From positions 2,401,001 through 2,465,000 of the forward strand of contig CP065161.1 in assembly GCA_015693905.1 (NCBI GenBank): a stretch of DNA of 64,000 nucleotides. Reading direction: 5' to 3'. The first letter of the stretch is position 1; the number at the start of each line of letters is the position of its first letter. Of this stretch, positions 25,289 through 35,156 are shown in pieces. The position numbers and the translations under genes were made by a program. The DNA comes from Rhodobacterales bacterium HKCCA1288 (GTDB lineage: Bacteria > Pseudomonadota > Alphaproteobacteria > Rhodobacterales > Rhodobacteraceae). Below the pieces are notes generated by a model. The model was not told where the DNA came from, made no database searches, and saw only the letters and a list, made by a program, of their open reading frames with translations.

Positions 25289-26014
25289 TCACACGCGGGC
25301 ACGGATCCCCTGATAGGCGAGAGCGGCGATCCCGCCAACAGCGGCAAGGCTCAGTGATGGATCACTTTGCCATTGCGAGACAATCACACCAACCAAGGCC
25401 CAGATCACGGCAATCGGATAAGTGATGACCCTGAGCCGCGTGGTCAAGGCGGAGGCGGTGGCAAGCGCCCCCAAAAGACCCGCCCAACCTGCAATCTCGC
25501 GGGGCATTATGCCAAAACCCGTCAAGGTTGTTGCAAGCGCCACAAACCCCGCAGCCGAGAGCCACCCCGCATATAGGCCCAAAGGCGCCCGCGCCCATGA
25601 GGTTGGGCTTATTGGTGCGCGTAAACAGGCCAGAACGGCGGTGATCAGCATGACGAAGATAAGGATCGTTGCCCAAATCGGACTGCGCAGCGCCACCTCA
25701 ATCCAGATTGCGCCAATGCCTGCGCTGACGATCAGGGGCCAGCGCATGGCATCCCAGTTTGGATTGTTGGCATGGCGCCACAGCCCATAGCCCGCGCTTG
25801 CAATCAGCCACAGGTAAATGACCCCCCAAATCGCAAAGGCATAGCCCGCGGGCTGCACAGGCGGGGTGCTGACATCATAGGGCAGGGTTGAGGGGTCAAA
25901 TCCTGTGAAAGGCGCGGTTAAAAGCGGCGCGCCTGCAAAGGCCAAAACCAAGACCAGCGTGACAGCGGCACGCAATGTTGTGGGGTTTAGGCCAGAGTTA
26001 GCCAAGCGTGCCAT
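25289..26014 (-). CDS. TspO-like / tryptophan-rich multi-pass membrane protein
   Basis: A 241-residue integral membrane protein with about seven helices, including [19 protein letters not shown] and [20 protein letters not shown]. The [15 protein letters not shown] stretch recalls the TspO/MBR and related tryptophan-rich sensory proteins, but the protein is longer than classical TspO (about 160 residues). Function uncertain. The chosen ATG (complement of 26012-26014) overlaps the last codons of serS by 17 bp in another frame, implying coupled translation. Confidence 0.7.
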   Translation of the reverse strand: MARLANSGLNPTTLRAAVTLVLVLAFAGAPLLTAPFTGFDPSTLPYDVSTPPVQPAGYAFAIWGVIYLWLIASAGYGLWRHANNPNWDAMRWPLIVSAGIGAIWIEVALRSPIWATILIFVMLITAVLACLRAPISPTSWARAPLGLYAGWLSAAGFVALATTLTGFGIMPREIAGWAGLLGALATASALTTRLRVITYPIAVIWALVGVIVSQWQSDPSLSLAAVGGIAALAYQGIRARV

Positions 26015-27290
26015 CCGCCAAAAGCCGTGTTTTGCCGCCCAAATAGGGGTGCAGCGCCGCAGGCAGGGTGACGGAGCCATCTGCCTCTTGCCCATTTTCA
26101 AGCACTGCGATCAAACAGCGCCCGACCGCAAGGCCAGAGCCGTTGAGGGTATGCACAAATTCAGGCTTGCCGCCGCCTGATGGGCGGAAGCGCGCATTCA
26201 TGCGGCGTGCTTGGAAATCTCCGCAGCTTGAGACTGAGGAAATCTCGCGATAGCAATCCTGACCTGGAAGCCATGCTTCAATGTCATAGGTGCGCACCGC
26301 GCCAAAGCCCATATCGCCCGTGCAGAGCGTGACAGTGCGATAGGGGATATTGAGCGCCTCTAAAATGCCCTCAGCACAGCGCAACATCCGCTTTTGTTCA
26401 TCATCCGAGTGATCGGGATGCGTGATCGAAACCATTTCAACTTTTTCGAACTGGTGCTGACGCAGCATTCCCGCCGTATCGCGCCCTGCGCTGCCTGCCT
26501 CAGACCGAAAACACAGGGAATGCGCGGTATAGCGCATCGGCAATGCGGCCTCCTCCACAATCTCGCCTGAGACGATATTGGTCAGCGTCACTTCGGAGGT
26601 TGGGATCATCCACCAGCCATTGGTGGTTTCATAACTGTCTTCGCCGAATTTCGGCAATTGGCCCGTGCCGAACATCGTTTCAGGGCGCACAAGGACAGGG
26701 CCGTTCATTTCGGTTAGGCCGTTTTGATCGACATGGGTGTCGAGCATAAATTGCGCCAAGGCGCGGTGGATCCGTGCCACAGCACCCCCAAGCATCACAA
26801 AGCGCGCGCCTGACAGTTTTGCGGCTGTCTCAAAATCCATGCTTGGCGCAACAGACGACAATTCAAAATGCTCTAAAGGTTTGAAATCAAAGCTGCGCGG
26901 GGTGCCCCATTTGTGCAATTCCACATTGTCAGTCTCATCCGCCCCATCTGGCACATCAGCGGCGGGCGCATTGGGGATCGTGGCCAGCATATCGCGCAAA
27001 GCCGCATCACGGGTCTTGGCCTCATCCTCAAGGCGGGCAATCTCGTCTTTCTTTTCTGCAACAAGGGCGCGCAGGCGATCGAATTCGGCTTCATCACCGC
27101 GGGCCTTGGCCGCCCCCACATCTTTTGATGCGGCATTGCGTTCGGCCTGCGCCGCCTCAGATGCCGTGATGCAGGCGCGCCGTGCTTCGTCCAACGCCAG
27201 AATTTCCGCAGACAGTGGTGCGAGACTGCGGCGCGCAAGGTTGGCGTCAAATTGTGCGGGGTTTTCACGAATGGCGCGAATGTCATGCAT
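25998..27290 (-). CDS. serS: Seryl-tRNA synthetase
   Basis: Class II aminoacyl-tRNA synthetase charging tRNA-Ser. The 430 residues show the N-terminal long coiled-coil arm (about residues 28-105), then the catalytic core with [14 protein letters not shown], motif 2 [22 protein letters not shown] and motif 3 [17 protein letters not shown]. Length is typical. It is monocistronic or followed by the overlapping membrane-protein gene, and divergent from yajC-secDF. Confidence 0.97.
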   Translation of the reverse strand: MHDIRAIRENPAQFDANLARRSLAPLSAEILALDEARRACITASEAAQAERNAASKDVGAAKARGDEAEFDRLRALVAEKKDEIARLEDEAKTRDAALRDMLATIPNAPAADVPDGADETDNVELHKWGTPRSFDFKPLEHFELSSVAPSMDFETAAKLSGARFVMLGGAVARIHRALAQFMLDTHVDQNGLTEMNGPVLVRPETMFGTGQLPKFGEDSYETTNGWWMIPTSEVTLTNIVSGEIVEEAALPMRYTAHSLCFRSEAGSAGRDTAGMLRQHQFEKVEMVSITHPDHSDDEQKRMLRCAEGILEALNIPYRTVTLCTGDMGFGAVRTYDIEAWLPGQDCYREISSVSSCGDFQARRMNARFRPSGGGKPEFVHTLNGSGLAVGRCLIAVLENGQEADGSVTLPAALHPYLGGKTRLLADGTLG

Positions 27291-27625
27291 TGGATTTGCC
27301 TTTATCTCAGAACGGGGCGCAGGTTCCCTTTTGGGCGGTATGCAATATTGCGCGGCGCGGGGAAAGGGGGTGTTATAATTCTTGGCGCCTCAGGGGCTGA
27401 CAGCGCCGCATCTTATACCCATATAGGGCGCGATGGCAGGATTGCCGCAGGGCGCAGTCGCAGTATTGGCCTGCCTTGCGCTTCGGGCGGGGGGAAAGTA
27501 ACGTGCCGCCAAATTGACGGGGCTTGGATTAACATGCACCCAAGTCCGCCAACCATCTGCCCGATCTTGGGTGAATTTGATCAAGCCTCCGCCGCTGCGG
27601 GCGCGAATATAAGGATAGACCGACC
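27291..27625. other. Intergenic leader region between serS and yajC
   Basis: This 335-bp gap has no convincing long gene. It holds a TATAAT (27374-27379) that could be the -10 of a plus-strand promoter, and a 22-codon ORF at 27433-27501 (MAGLPQGAVAVLACLALRAG...). A nested inverted repeat follows: outer GGCTTG/CAAGCC (27521-27526 with 27582-27587) and inner CACCCAAG/CTTGGGTG (27537-27544 with 27566-27573). AAGGAT at about 27612 is the ribosome binding site of yajC. The layout is compatible with a regulated 5' leader, but this is inference. Confidence 0.4.
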
Positions 27626-27907
27626 ATGGAAGCATTTGCACAATTCGTGCCGCTGATTTTGATCTTCGCGATCATGTATCTGCTTTTGATCCGTCCCCAG
27701 CAGAAAAAAGCCAAAGAGCATCAGGCGATGGTTGCTGCCTTGCGCCGCGGCGATCAGGTTGTGACCGCAGGCGGCATCATGGGCAAGGTCAGCAAAGTCA
27801 AGGATGAGCGCGAGGTCGAGCTTGAGATTGCAACGGGCGTAAATGTCCGCGTTGTGCGCAACACCATCACGCAGGTTGTTTCAAAAACAGAACCCGCGAA
27901 AGAATAA
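27626..27907 (+). CDS. yajC: Preprotein translocase subunit YajC
   Basis: A 93-residue single-span inner-membrane protein of the SecDF-YajC holotranslocon accessory complex. The helix covers about residues 5-25 (FVPLILIFAIMYLLLIRPQQ) and is followed by the typical KKAKEHQAMVAALRRGDQVVT and GGIMGKV segments. First gene of the yajC-secD-secF-Mth938 operon, with 58 bp to secD. Confidence 0.95.
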   Translation: MEAFAQFVPLILIFAIMYLLLIRPQQKKAKEHQAMVAALRRGDQVVTAGGIMGKVSKVKDEREVELEIATGVNVRVVRNTITQVVSKTEPAKE

Positions 27908-27965
27908 TCTTCGACTGACCAAGCCCTGCCATTTGGCGGGGCTTTGTGTGAGAAAAGGCTAAGAT

Positions 27966-29633
27966 ATGCTCGATATCCCGCTATGGAAACGCATCCTGAT
28001 TTGGGGCGTGGTTCTGGTTGCACTGGCTTTGGCTGTTCCAAATTTGGCCTATGATCGGGTCGAGCGTCACAATGATGCCCTTGCTGCCCTCGAAGGTGGC
28101 GCACCCTCTACGCCTGAACTCGAAGCAGATCTGGCACTTTGGCCGTCTGTCCTGCCCTCAAGCCTTGTTAATCTTGGGCTTGATTTGCGCGGTGGCGCGC
28201 ATCTTTTGGCTGAGGTGCGGGTTGAGGATGTCTATACCGCACGCATGGACGCGCTTTGGCCCGAGTTGCGGGATGCATTGCGCGATGCCCGCGATGAGGT
28301 AGGCCCCATTCGCCGCACCGATGCCCCCGCAGGCGAATTGCGGGTGCAATTGGGTGAGGCTTCGGGCATGGCCCGCGCGGTGGAATTGGCCCGCGGTTTG
28401 GGTGGCCCTGTTGTCAGCCTAACAGGTGTAGGATCAGCCAGCCTTGAGGCGCGCGGCGAGGGTGATGTGCTGATCGTCTCGCTTTCTGAGGCGGAGAAGA
28501 TCGCAACCGATGATCGCACCATGCAGCAATCGGTGGAAATTGTGCGCCGCCGTGTCGATGAGGCAGGCACCCGTGAGCCGACCATCCAACGCCAAGGCGA
28601 AAATCGGATTTTGATCCAAGTTCCCGGTGTAGGTTCTGCACAAGAGTTGAAAGACCTGATTGGCACCACGGCACGCCTGACCTTTCACCCTGTCATCACC
28701 CGCACCAGCGACCCTGAGGCCCGTGTGGACGCGCGGCAACTGCTGCTGCCCTCGATGGATGAAGAAGGCGCGTATTACATTCTAGAAGAAACCCCCGTGG
28801 TGACGGGCGATGATCTTGTGGACAGCCAACCCGGTTTTGACGCGCAAAATGGTCAGCCCAATGTCAGCTTCCGCTTTAACCCGCACGGCGCGCGCCTCTT
28901 TGGGGAATATACATCGGCTAATGTCGGTGCGCCTTTTGCCATTGTTCTGGACGATGAGGTCATTTCAGCGCCCACAATCCGTCAGGCGATTACGGGCGGC
29001 TCTGGTCAGATCACAGGCAGTTTTACGGTCGAAAGTTCGACCCAATTGGCGGTTCTTCTGCGCGCAGGGGCCTTGCCTGCTGAGATGACCTTCCTTGAGG
29101 AACGCACCATTGGCCCTGAATTGGGGGCTGATAGTATCGCAGCGGGTCGGATTGCCGCGATTGTGGCCTTTGTGGCGGTGCTGGTGTTTATGCAGGCGAG
29201 CTATGGCCTTTTCGGCCTGTTCGCCAATATCGCGCTGCTGATGAACGTGGCGATGATCTTTGGTACCCTAAGCCTTGTGGGGGCAACCCTGACCCTGCCG
29301 GGGATTGCGGGGATCGTCCTGACGATTGGTATGGCGGTTGATGCCAATGTGTTGGTCTTTGAACGGATCCGTGAAGAATTGAAAACTGCACGCGGCCCCG
29401 CCCGCGCGATTGAACTAGGCTATGATCGTGCGATGTCGGCGATTGTGGATGCCAATATCACAACCTTCCTAATCGCGGTGATCCTGTTCACCCTTGGCTC
29501 TGGCCCTGTCAAAGGCTTTGCCGTCACCTTGGCCATTGGGATCATCACATCTGTTTTCACTGCGCTTTATGTGACGCGGGTCATGGTCGTGACATGGTTC
29601 GAACGCGCCCGCCCCAAAAAGATTGAGGTCTGA
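27966..29633 (+). CDS. secD: Protein translocase subunit SecD
   Basis: A 555-residue RND-type membrane protein that, with SecF, uses the proton gradient to pull proteins out of the Sec channel. It has one N-terminal helix, a large periplasmic domain starting with VNLGLDLRGGAHLL (the D1 motif), and the P1 head region. Five further helices include GIAGIVLTIGMAVDANVLVFERIREEL (split: TIGMAVDANVL, FERIREEL), whose Asp takes part in proton use. Length is slightly below E. coli SecD, usual for alphaproteobacteria. Confidence 0.96.
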   Translation: MLDIPLWKRILIWGVVLVALALAVPNLAYDRVERHNDALAALEGGAPSTPELEADLALWPSVLPSSLVNLGLDLRGGAHLLAEVRVEDVYTARMDALWPELRDALRDARDEVGPIRRTDAPAGELRVQLGEASGMARAVELARGLGGPVVSLTGVGSASLEARGEGDVLIVSLSEAEKIATDDRTMQQSVEIVRRRVDEAGTREPTIQRQGENRILIQVPGVGSAQELKDLIGTTARLTFHPVITRTSDPEARVDARQLLLPSMDEEGAYYILEETPVVTGDDLVDSQPGFDAQNGQPNVSFRFNPHGARLFGEYTSANVGAPFAIVLDDEVISAPTIRQAITGGSGQITGSFTVESSTQLAVLLRAGALPAEMTFLEERTIGPELGADSIAAGRIAAIVAFVAVLVFMQASYGLFGLFANIALLMNVAMIFGTLSLVGATLTLPGIAGIVLTIGMAVDANVLVFERIREELKTARGPARAIELGYDRAMSAIVDANITTFLIAVILFTLGSGPVKGFAVTLAIGIITSVFTALYVTRVMVVTWFERARPKKIEV

Positions 29634-29634
29634 T

Positions 29635-30603
29635 ATGAAACGTCTGAGACTGGTTCCAGAAGTCACCAATATCGACTTCTTCCGTCATGCCCGTATCACG
29701 TTTGGGGCCTCAGTCGTGGCGGTGTTTCTGTCCATTGGGGTTTGGTTTGCGCTTGGTCTGAATTTCGGGATTGATTTTTTGGGTGGCACGACCATCCGTG
29801 CCGAAAGCTCGACCCCTGTCGATGTGGGGGCCTATCGTGAAGCCCTCAGCCCGCTGGGCCTTGGCGATATCGCGATTTCCGAAGTGTTCGACCCAAGCTT
29901 TGGCGAAAACCGCCATGTGGCCATGATCCGAATTCAGGCACAGGCGGGTGAAGAGTCTGTTACACCCGAGATGATCGCGGCGGTTGAAGCCGCATTGCAA
30001 ACCATCGCGGCGGATATGACCTTCCCATCGGTAGAATCCGTTGGCCCCAAAGTGTCAGGTGAATTGATCACCACAGCCCTCATTGCGGTGGGCGCCTCCC
30101 TTGCGGCGATTTTGATTTATATTTGGCTGCGATTTGAGTGGCAATTTTCGGTGGGTGCAATTGCGGCGCTGGTGCATGACGTTCTGCTGACCATTGGCCT
30201 TTTTTCCCTTCTCCAAATCCGCTTCGATCTGGCGACCATTGCCGCGATTCTGACGATCATCGGTTATTCGATCAACGACACGGTGGTGATTTTTGACCGC
30301 CTGCGCGAGAATCTGATCAAATACAAAAAGCGCGATTTGCAAGATGTGATGAACCTATCGGCCAATGAAACACTCAGCCGCACCTTGATGACATCCGGCA
30401 CCACCCTTTTGGCGCTTTTGGCGCTGCTTGTTCTGGGGGGGGATGTGATCCGCAGCTTCGTTTTTGCGATTTTCTGGGGTGTCATCGTTGGCACCTATTC
30501 CTCGATCTATGTTGCAAAGAATGTGGTGTTGATGATTGGTGTAAAGCGCGATTGGTCAAAACCAGACCAGAAGGCAGGCACGACCTTCGCGGAAAAAACC
30601 TAA
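29635..30603 (+). CDS. secF: Protein translocase subunit SecF
   Basis: Partner of SecD; 322 residues, six helices. LNFGIDFLGGTTIRAES is the SecF form of the D1 motif, and IIGYSINDTVVIFDRLREN is the conserved fourth-helix region with the functional Asp. ATG 29635 follows the secD stop by a single base, with a GAGGTCTGAT stretch as ribosome binding site. Confidence 0.96.
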   Translation: MKRLRLVPEVTNIDFFRHARITFGASVVAVFLSIGVWFALGLNFGIDFLGGTTIRAESSTPVDVGAYREALSPLGLGDIAISEVFDPSFGENRHVAMIRIQAQAGEESVTPEMIAAVEAALQTIAADMTFPSVESVGPKVSGELITTALIAVGASLAAILIYIWLRFEWQFSVGAIAALVHDVLLTIGLFSLLQIRFDLATIAAILTIIGYSINDTVVIFDRLRENLIKYKKRDLQDVMNLSANETLSRTLMTSGTTLLALLALLVLGGDVIRSFVFAIFWGVIVGTYSSIYVAKNVVLMIGVKRDWSKPDQKAGTTFAEKT

Positions 30604-30624
30604 TCCGAAGGGGGCGTATTGCCG

Positions 30625-30978
30625 ATGGAACTTAACGAGGTGCGCTATAATGGCGGCATGCCGATTGATGGATATGGCGCAGGCTTTTTCCGCATTGACG
30701 GGGCGGTCTATCACGGCGCTCAGCTGATCTTGCCCAATGGGCGGCAGGATTGGGGCGGCTATGATGATCCCGCGCCCCTGCTTGCAGCGGCGGGTTTAAT
30801 TGATGTTTTGCTGATTGGCACAGGGGCGGAGATTGCGCATATCCCCGCCAAACTACGCGCGGCACTTGAAGGCGCGGGATTGGGTGTTGAAGTGATGGGC
30901 AGCCCCTCAGCCGCGCGCAGCTATAATGTGCTGCTTGGCGAGGGGCGGCGCATCGGTGCGGCCCTGCTCCCTGTTTAG
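30625..30978 (+). CDS. Mth938-like domain protein
   Basis: A 117-residue protein of the Mth938/DUF498 family (NDUFAF3-like in eukaryotes, where it aids complex I assembly). Typical segments are IDGYGAGFFRIDGAVYHGAQLIL and LIGTGAEIAHIPAKLRAALEGAG. In alphaproteobacteria it commonly follows secF, as here (21 bp). The start could be ATG 30625 or TTG 30619. It overlaps the convergent aminotransferase gene by four bases. Confidence 0.88.
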   Translation: MELNEVRYNGGMPIDGYGAGFFRIDGAVYHGAQLILPNGRQDWGGYDDPAPLLAAAGLIDVLLIGTGAEIAHIPAKLRAALEGAGLGVEVMGSPSAARSYNVLLGEGRRIGAALLPV

Positions 30979-32351
30979 GCAACCTCCCGAAACACGGCGT
31001 TCAATGCGCTGTTCAGCTTGTCGCACATTTCGTCCATTTGCTCATTGGTCAGATTGAACGGCGGACACAGAACCACGGACTGTCCCAAGGGGCGGCAAAT
31101 CAAGCCGTGATCCGTGCAGGTGTTGGCGATGCGCTCACTGACCGATAAATCAGAGGCAAAGGGGGTTTTTGTGGCGCGATCCTGCACCGCCTCAAGCGCC
31201 CACATATAGCCGATCCCGCGCAACTCGCCGATATTTGGGTGCTTCGCGATCTCGCGAAGACCTGCCTCCATGCGGGGTGCGCCGATCTTCACCATATCGG
31301 CCAATCCCTCGTTCAGAACCACATCGATTGCTTTAAGCGCAACGGCGCAGCCCACAGGATGGCCTGAGGCGGTGAAGCCGTGCGGAAATTCCTCGACCGG
31401 GTCGATGGTGGCTTGCAGTCGCGCGGATAATTCTGGCCCTAAAATCACCGCGCCCATCGGGAAATAGCCTGCGGTCAGCGCCTTGGAGGAGATAATCGCA
31501 TCAGGCACAAACTGATAAGTGTCGCATCCCCATAGGTTGCCCGTGCGACCAAAGCCGCAGATCACCTCATCTGCGATGAGAGGGATGTTATGCTTGCGCA
31601 AGATCTCTTGCACGATCTGGAAATAGCCTGCTGAGGGGGGGATCACGCCGCCTGCACCCATGACGGGTTCTGCGAAAAACCCTGCGATTGTATCGGCGCC
31701 TTCGCGCGCGATGACCTCCTCCAATTCTGTGCCAAGGCGGGCGCTGAATTCTGCCTCGGTTTCATCTGCGCGCCCTTCACGCCAGTAATGCGGACAAGTC
31801 AGGTGGATGAACCCCTCCATCGGAAGACCAAAGAGGCTGTTGTAAGGTTTGCCTGTCATCGAGGCTGAAACCGCGGTGACGCCATGATAGGCATTCTTGC
31901 GGGTCAGAATCTTGCGCCCCTGTGGCCGCCCCTCGGCCTGTGTCATGAACCATAGCATCTTGACCATGGTGTCATTCGCCTCAGACCCAGAATTGGTGTA
32001 AAACACCTTGCCGCTATCAAAGGGGGATACCTCAATCAGACGTTCAGAGAGAGCAACAGTCTGATCTGACATCCGCCCGAAAAAGGCGTGATAGCCAGGA
32101 AAGCGGTCATATTGCGCCTTGGCGGCTTCGGCCAAACCTTTGTGATCAAACCCCGCCACCATATTCCACAGGCCAGAGTTCGCGTCCAAATAGCGTTTGC
32201 CGTTTGTGTCGAACACATAAGGCCCCTCGCCATGGGTTAAAACGACAGTGCCACGATCCCGAACGGATGGCAGATCGGTAAAGCCATAAAGACTATATTC
32301 TTCAGCGCGGGCTTCCCATGAATTGAGCGGGCTATGATCATGCGCGGGCAT
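30975..32351 (-). CDS. Class III (omega) aminotransferase
   Basis: A 458-residue PLP-dependent aminotransferase of the SpuC / omega-amino acid:pyruvate group. Conserved parts are YTNSGSEANDTMVKM (PLP phosphate site), LIADEVICGFGRTGNLWG with the PLP-ring Asp, and ISSKALTAGYFPMGAV with the Schiff-base Lys. Likely substrates are putrescine or other terminal amines with pyruvate as acceptor. The gamma-glutamylamine cluster a few kilobases upstream on the same strand supports a role in amine catabolism, but it is separated by a terminator and the DegT gene. Confidence 0.85.
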   Translation of the reverse strand: MPAHDHSPLNSWEARAEEYSLYGFTDLPSVRDRGTVVLTHGEGPYVFDTNGKRYLDANSGLWNMVAGFDHKGLAEAAKAQYDRFPGYHAFFGRMSDQTVALSERLIEVSPFDSGKVFYTNSGSEANDTMVKMLWFMTQAEGRPQGRKILTRKNAYHGVTAVSASMTGKPYNSLFGLPMEGFIHLTCPHYWREGRADETEAEFSARLGTELEEVIAREGADTIAGFFAEPVMGAGGVIPPSAGYFQIVQEILRKHNIPLIADEVICGFGRTGNLWGCDTYQFVPDAIISSKALTAGYFPMGAVILGPELSARLQATIDPVEEFPHGFTASGHPVGCAVALKAIDVVLNEGLADMVKIGAPRMEAGLREIAKHPNIGELRGIGYMWALEAVQDRATKTPFASDLSVSERIANTCTDHGLICRPLGQSVVLCPPFNLTNEQMDEMCDKLNSALNAVFREVA

Positions 32352-32432
32352 CTGGTCACTCCTTCAAGCGTGTCTGTGCAGAGGCTAGCGCCGCATCTGC
32401 GCTGCTGCAATTGGGCAAACGCGCCAAAGCCA

Positions 32433-32465
32433 TAATAAAAAGCCCGCGCAAAATTGTGCGCGGGC
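32433..32465 (-). terminator. Intrinsic terminator after the DegT-family gene
   Basis: GCCCGCGCA (32442-32450) pairs with TGCGCGGGC (32457-32465). Read on the minus strand, the hairpin is followed by TTTTTATTA, so it ends transcription of the aminotransferase gene at 32496-33722. Confidence 0.9.
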
Positions 32466-32495
32466 CTGTCTTGCTATTGGATCAGGGGTGCTGCG

Positions 32496-33722
32496 TTACG
32501 TGCCGTAGGCGGCCTCCTCTGACCCCATCACATCTTCGGCCGCCATCACCAGCGCGTTAATGATAAAGTCAAGCTCGCTGCGTGTCAGGCGGGCAGGCAG
32601 GCGCACATCGCAGGCGCGCATCAACATCGCGCGCGTCTTTGGCAGATCAGGCATCTCACCGGGAATGAATTGCCAGTTCCAAAACGCACGGGCATTGTCG
32701 GTCGATAGGCCAAAGACCTGCACCTTCACGCCGCGTGCTGCTGCTGCATCTTGAAAGGCGACCGCATCCTCATCACGCGCAAAATCCACCAGATTAAACT
32801 GGATAGAATCTGGTGCGCGGGTTTCGGGCGCCAAGGCAGGGGGAACATTCAGCCAAGGTGATTTGTTCAACTCACCCGCGACATAGTCGTGATTGGCAAG
32901 GCCATCGCGCACACGGCGCGCCAATTCAGGCAATTGCGGACGGATCACTGCGGCAGACAGGTTTTGCAGGCGCATGTTGTAAAGCGGCAATTGGTTTTGC
33001 CAACGCGCAAAGGCCTCAGCCAATTCTGGGTCATTTTGACCATTCGGGCCTTTGTGCTTTTTCCAATTATGTTCATAGGCCCCTGACATGATCACAGCGC
33101 GGGCAATCAGGTCGGGATCATTCGAGATTAAAATCCCTCCTTCGCCCGCGTTGATCATTTTATAAGATTGGAAAGAGAAACACCCAACTTTGCCAAGGGT
33201 GCCAATTTTTTCGCCATGCCACAGCGTGCCAAGCGAATGGGCCGCGTCCTCAATCACGGGGATATTGCGCGCGTCACAGAGCGCCTTGATGGCATCCATA
33301 TCGGATGTATGGCCGCGCATATGGCTGATCAAAACCGCATCAATGTCTTGGTCGATCTTGGCTGTGAAATCGTCCAAATCAATGCGGTAGTTTTCACCCA
33401 CTTCGACCAATACAGGCTGCATCCGTGCATGCACGATGGACGAGGGAACAGCGGCAAAGGTGAAGGCAGGAATAATCACCCGCGCGCCCTGTTTCAGGCC
33501 AAGCGCCTCGAGCGATAAAAACAGCGCGGCGGAACAAGAAGACACCGCAAGCGCGTATTTCACGCCCATCAAATCTGCAAATTCGCGTTCAAGCAGCGCA
33601 ACAGGCGCATCGGCGGGGGCGGTGTAGCGGAACAGGTCGCCAGAGTGCAGAAGGCGGTCGATCTCGGCACGCGCGGCTTCGGGGATCGGTTCTGCGTCAT
33701 AAACATTTGGCGCAACGGTCAT
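32496..33722 (-). CDS. DegT/DnrJ/EryC1/StrS-family aminotransferase
   Basis: A 408-residue PLP enzyme of the sugar/aminocyclitol aminotransferase family. It contains VSSCSAALFLSLEALG, VIEDAAHSLGTLW with the PLP-binding Asp, and FSFQSYKMINAGEGGILIS, where the Lys forms the Schiff base. Family members amino-transfer keto-sugars for surface polysaccharides or antibiotics. No sugar-nucleotide genes are adjacent, so the substrate is open. Monocistronic, with its own terminator. The 132 bp upstream include an AT-rich stretch with TTTTTGAAAAAG-like symmetry (33730-33745). Confidence 0.85.
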   Translation of the reverse strand: MTVAPNVYDAEPIPEAARAEIDRLLHSGDLFRYTAPADAPVALLEREFADLMGVKYALAVSSCSAALFLSLEALGLKQGARVIIPAFTFAAVPSSIVHARMQPVLVEVGENYRIDLDDFTAKIDQDIDAVLISHMRGHTSDMDAIKALCDARNIPVIEDAAHSLGTLWHGEKIGTLGKVGCFSFQSYKMINAGEGGILISNDPDLIARAVIMSGAYEHNWKKHKGPNGQNDPELAEAFARWQNQLPLYNMRLQNLSAAVIRPQLPELARRVRDGLANHDYVAGELNKSPWLNVPPALAPETRAPDSIQFNLVDFARDEDAVAFQDAAAARGVKVQVFGLSTDNARAFWNWQFIPGEMPDLPKTRAMLMRACDVRLPARLTRSELDFIINALVMAAEDVMGSEEAAYGT

Positions 33723-33854
33723 GATTTCACCTTTTTGAAAAAGTCCCTTTCAAAAATCTTTACATAAAACGCGGTTCAAAATCTAGCGAAGCTTTTGTGA
33801 CACTGGGGCGGTCAGGGCAATTCGCCATGCGTCTGTGGCATCAGTGCCGCAGCG

Positions 33855-35156
33855 CTAAATTCCCAATCGGTCGCGCAAAGCGAACCACGTCATTGCAAGG
33901 GCAAGGATTGGCGCGCGCAATGCGCTGCCACCTGGAAAGCGGGGCGTGGGAAGGGTTGCGAAGGTCTCAAGCCCGCGCCCATCCCCTAAAATGGCCTCAG
34001 CCATGATGCGCCCCGCCATGCCTGACAGCGCAACCCCCTGTCCCGAAAACCCGCCAGCAGCGATGATATTGGGCGCAATGCGCTTGACCATCGGCAAACG
34101 GGTGGGGGTGATGCCAAGCGCGCCACCCCAAACATAGTCGATCTTCACCCCCTCAAGCTGAGGGAATAGGCGATGCATCCGTGCGACAAGCGCGGTGGCG
34201 ATATCATCGGGAAAGCCAATCGAATAGCTTTCCCGCCCGCCGAATAAAAACCGCCGATCTGCGCTGAAGCGATAGTAATTCACAACGAATTTGCTATCCG
34301 CCACGGCAATATCTTGGCCCAGCACCTCTTGCCATTTTTGGGGCAGGGGTTCGGTCGCAGCAATGAAACTGTTAATGGGCATCACGGCCGCATTCACCTG
34401 CGGCAGAATATTGGGCAGATACCCATTTCCTGCGACAATCACCTGATCTGCTGTGACACTGCCCTTAGCGGTTTTCAGGGTTGCCTTTGCCCCGCGGACA
34501 ATTTCTGTCACCTCGCTGCATTCGTGGATGACCGCCCCTTCGGCCTCGGCTGCACGGGCAAGGGCTTGGGCATAGGCCAAGGGGTGTAGATGTCCGCCGC
34601 TTGGGTCAAGCGTGCCGCCGCGATAAAGCGGGGATTTGACCAATTCCGCAAATTGGGAACGATCCATCACATGGATCTCATGGTCATAGGTGCGGGCCAT
34701 ATAGTCAGCCTCGCGGGCCAATTCATCCCGCTCGGCCATGCTATAGGCGCCATGCGTGATCCCTGAGCGATATTCTGCTTCGGGCGCGTGGGTCTCGCAA
34801 AAATCGCGCAGGTTTTTCTTTGCCGCTTCGCTAAGGGCCCATAAGGCGCGGGCCGCATCAACCCCAAGTCGCGCCTCAAGCCAATCTTGCCCCTTGTTAA
34901 AGCCAGAATGCACCTGCCCGCCATTGCGCCCCGATGCCCCAAACCCCACGCGATGCGCGTCTAGAACCACAACCCGCACGCCACGGCGGGCAAGGGTTAG
35001 GGCCGCCCAAAGACCTGTGAACCCTGCGCCCAAGATGGCCACATCGGCGCGGATCGTGTCGGCCAATGCGGGCCGATCAGGCGCGGGGGGCACTGAGGCC
35101 GCATACCAAGAGGGGGCATGATGTCCCGAAATGTCGTTGCGATAAAGCGGGTTCAT
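33855..35156 (-). CDS. FAD-dependent oxidoreductase, PuuB-like (gamma-glutamylamine oxidase)
   Basis: A 433-residue DAO-family flavoprotein. The FAD fold VAILGAGFTGLWAALTLARR is followed by GFGASGRNGGQVHSGFN, characteristic of PuuB/OrdL-type oxidases that oxidise gamma-glutamylputrescine to its aldehyde. The C-terminal GGFSGQGVALSGMAGRIMAE is also typical. Its ATG lies inside the last codons of the preceding glutamine-synthetase-like gene (ATGA overlap), so it is translated from the same mRNA. Substrate is inferred from context. Confidence 0.87.
   Translation of the reverse strand: MNPLYRNDISGHHAPSWYAASVPPAPDRPALADTIRADVAILGAGFTGLWAALTLARRGVRVVVLDAHRVGFGASGRNGGQVHSGFNKGQDWLEARLGVDAARALWALSEAAKKNLRDFCETHAPEAEYRSGITHGAYSMAERDELAREADYMARTYDHEIHVMDRSQFAELVKSPLYRGGTLDPSGGHLHPLAYAQALARAAEAEGAVIHECSEVTEIVRGAKATLKTAKGSVTADQVIVAGNGYLPNILPQVNAAVMPINSFIAATEPLPQKWQEVLGQDIAVADSKFVVNYYRFSADRRFLFGGRESYSIGFPDDIATALVARMHRLFPQLEGVKIDYVWGGALGITPTRLPMVKRIAPNIIAAGGFSGQGVALSGMAGRIMAEAILGDGRGLETFATLPTPRFPGGSALRAPILALAMTWFALRDRLGI

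Noticed and set aside
27252-27656. 134-codon plus-strand ORF before yajC
   Set aside because: It overlaps the serS start and runs into yajC in another frame; it has no signal peptide or recognisable domain, so it is not a convincing SecDF arrest peptide.
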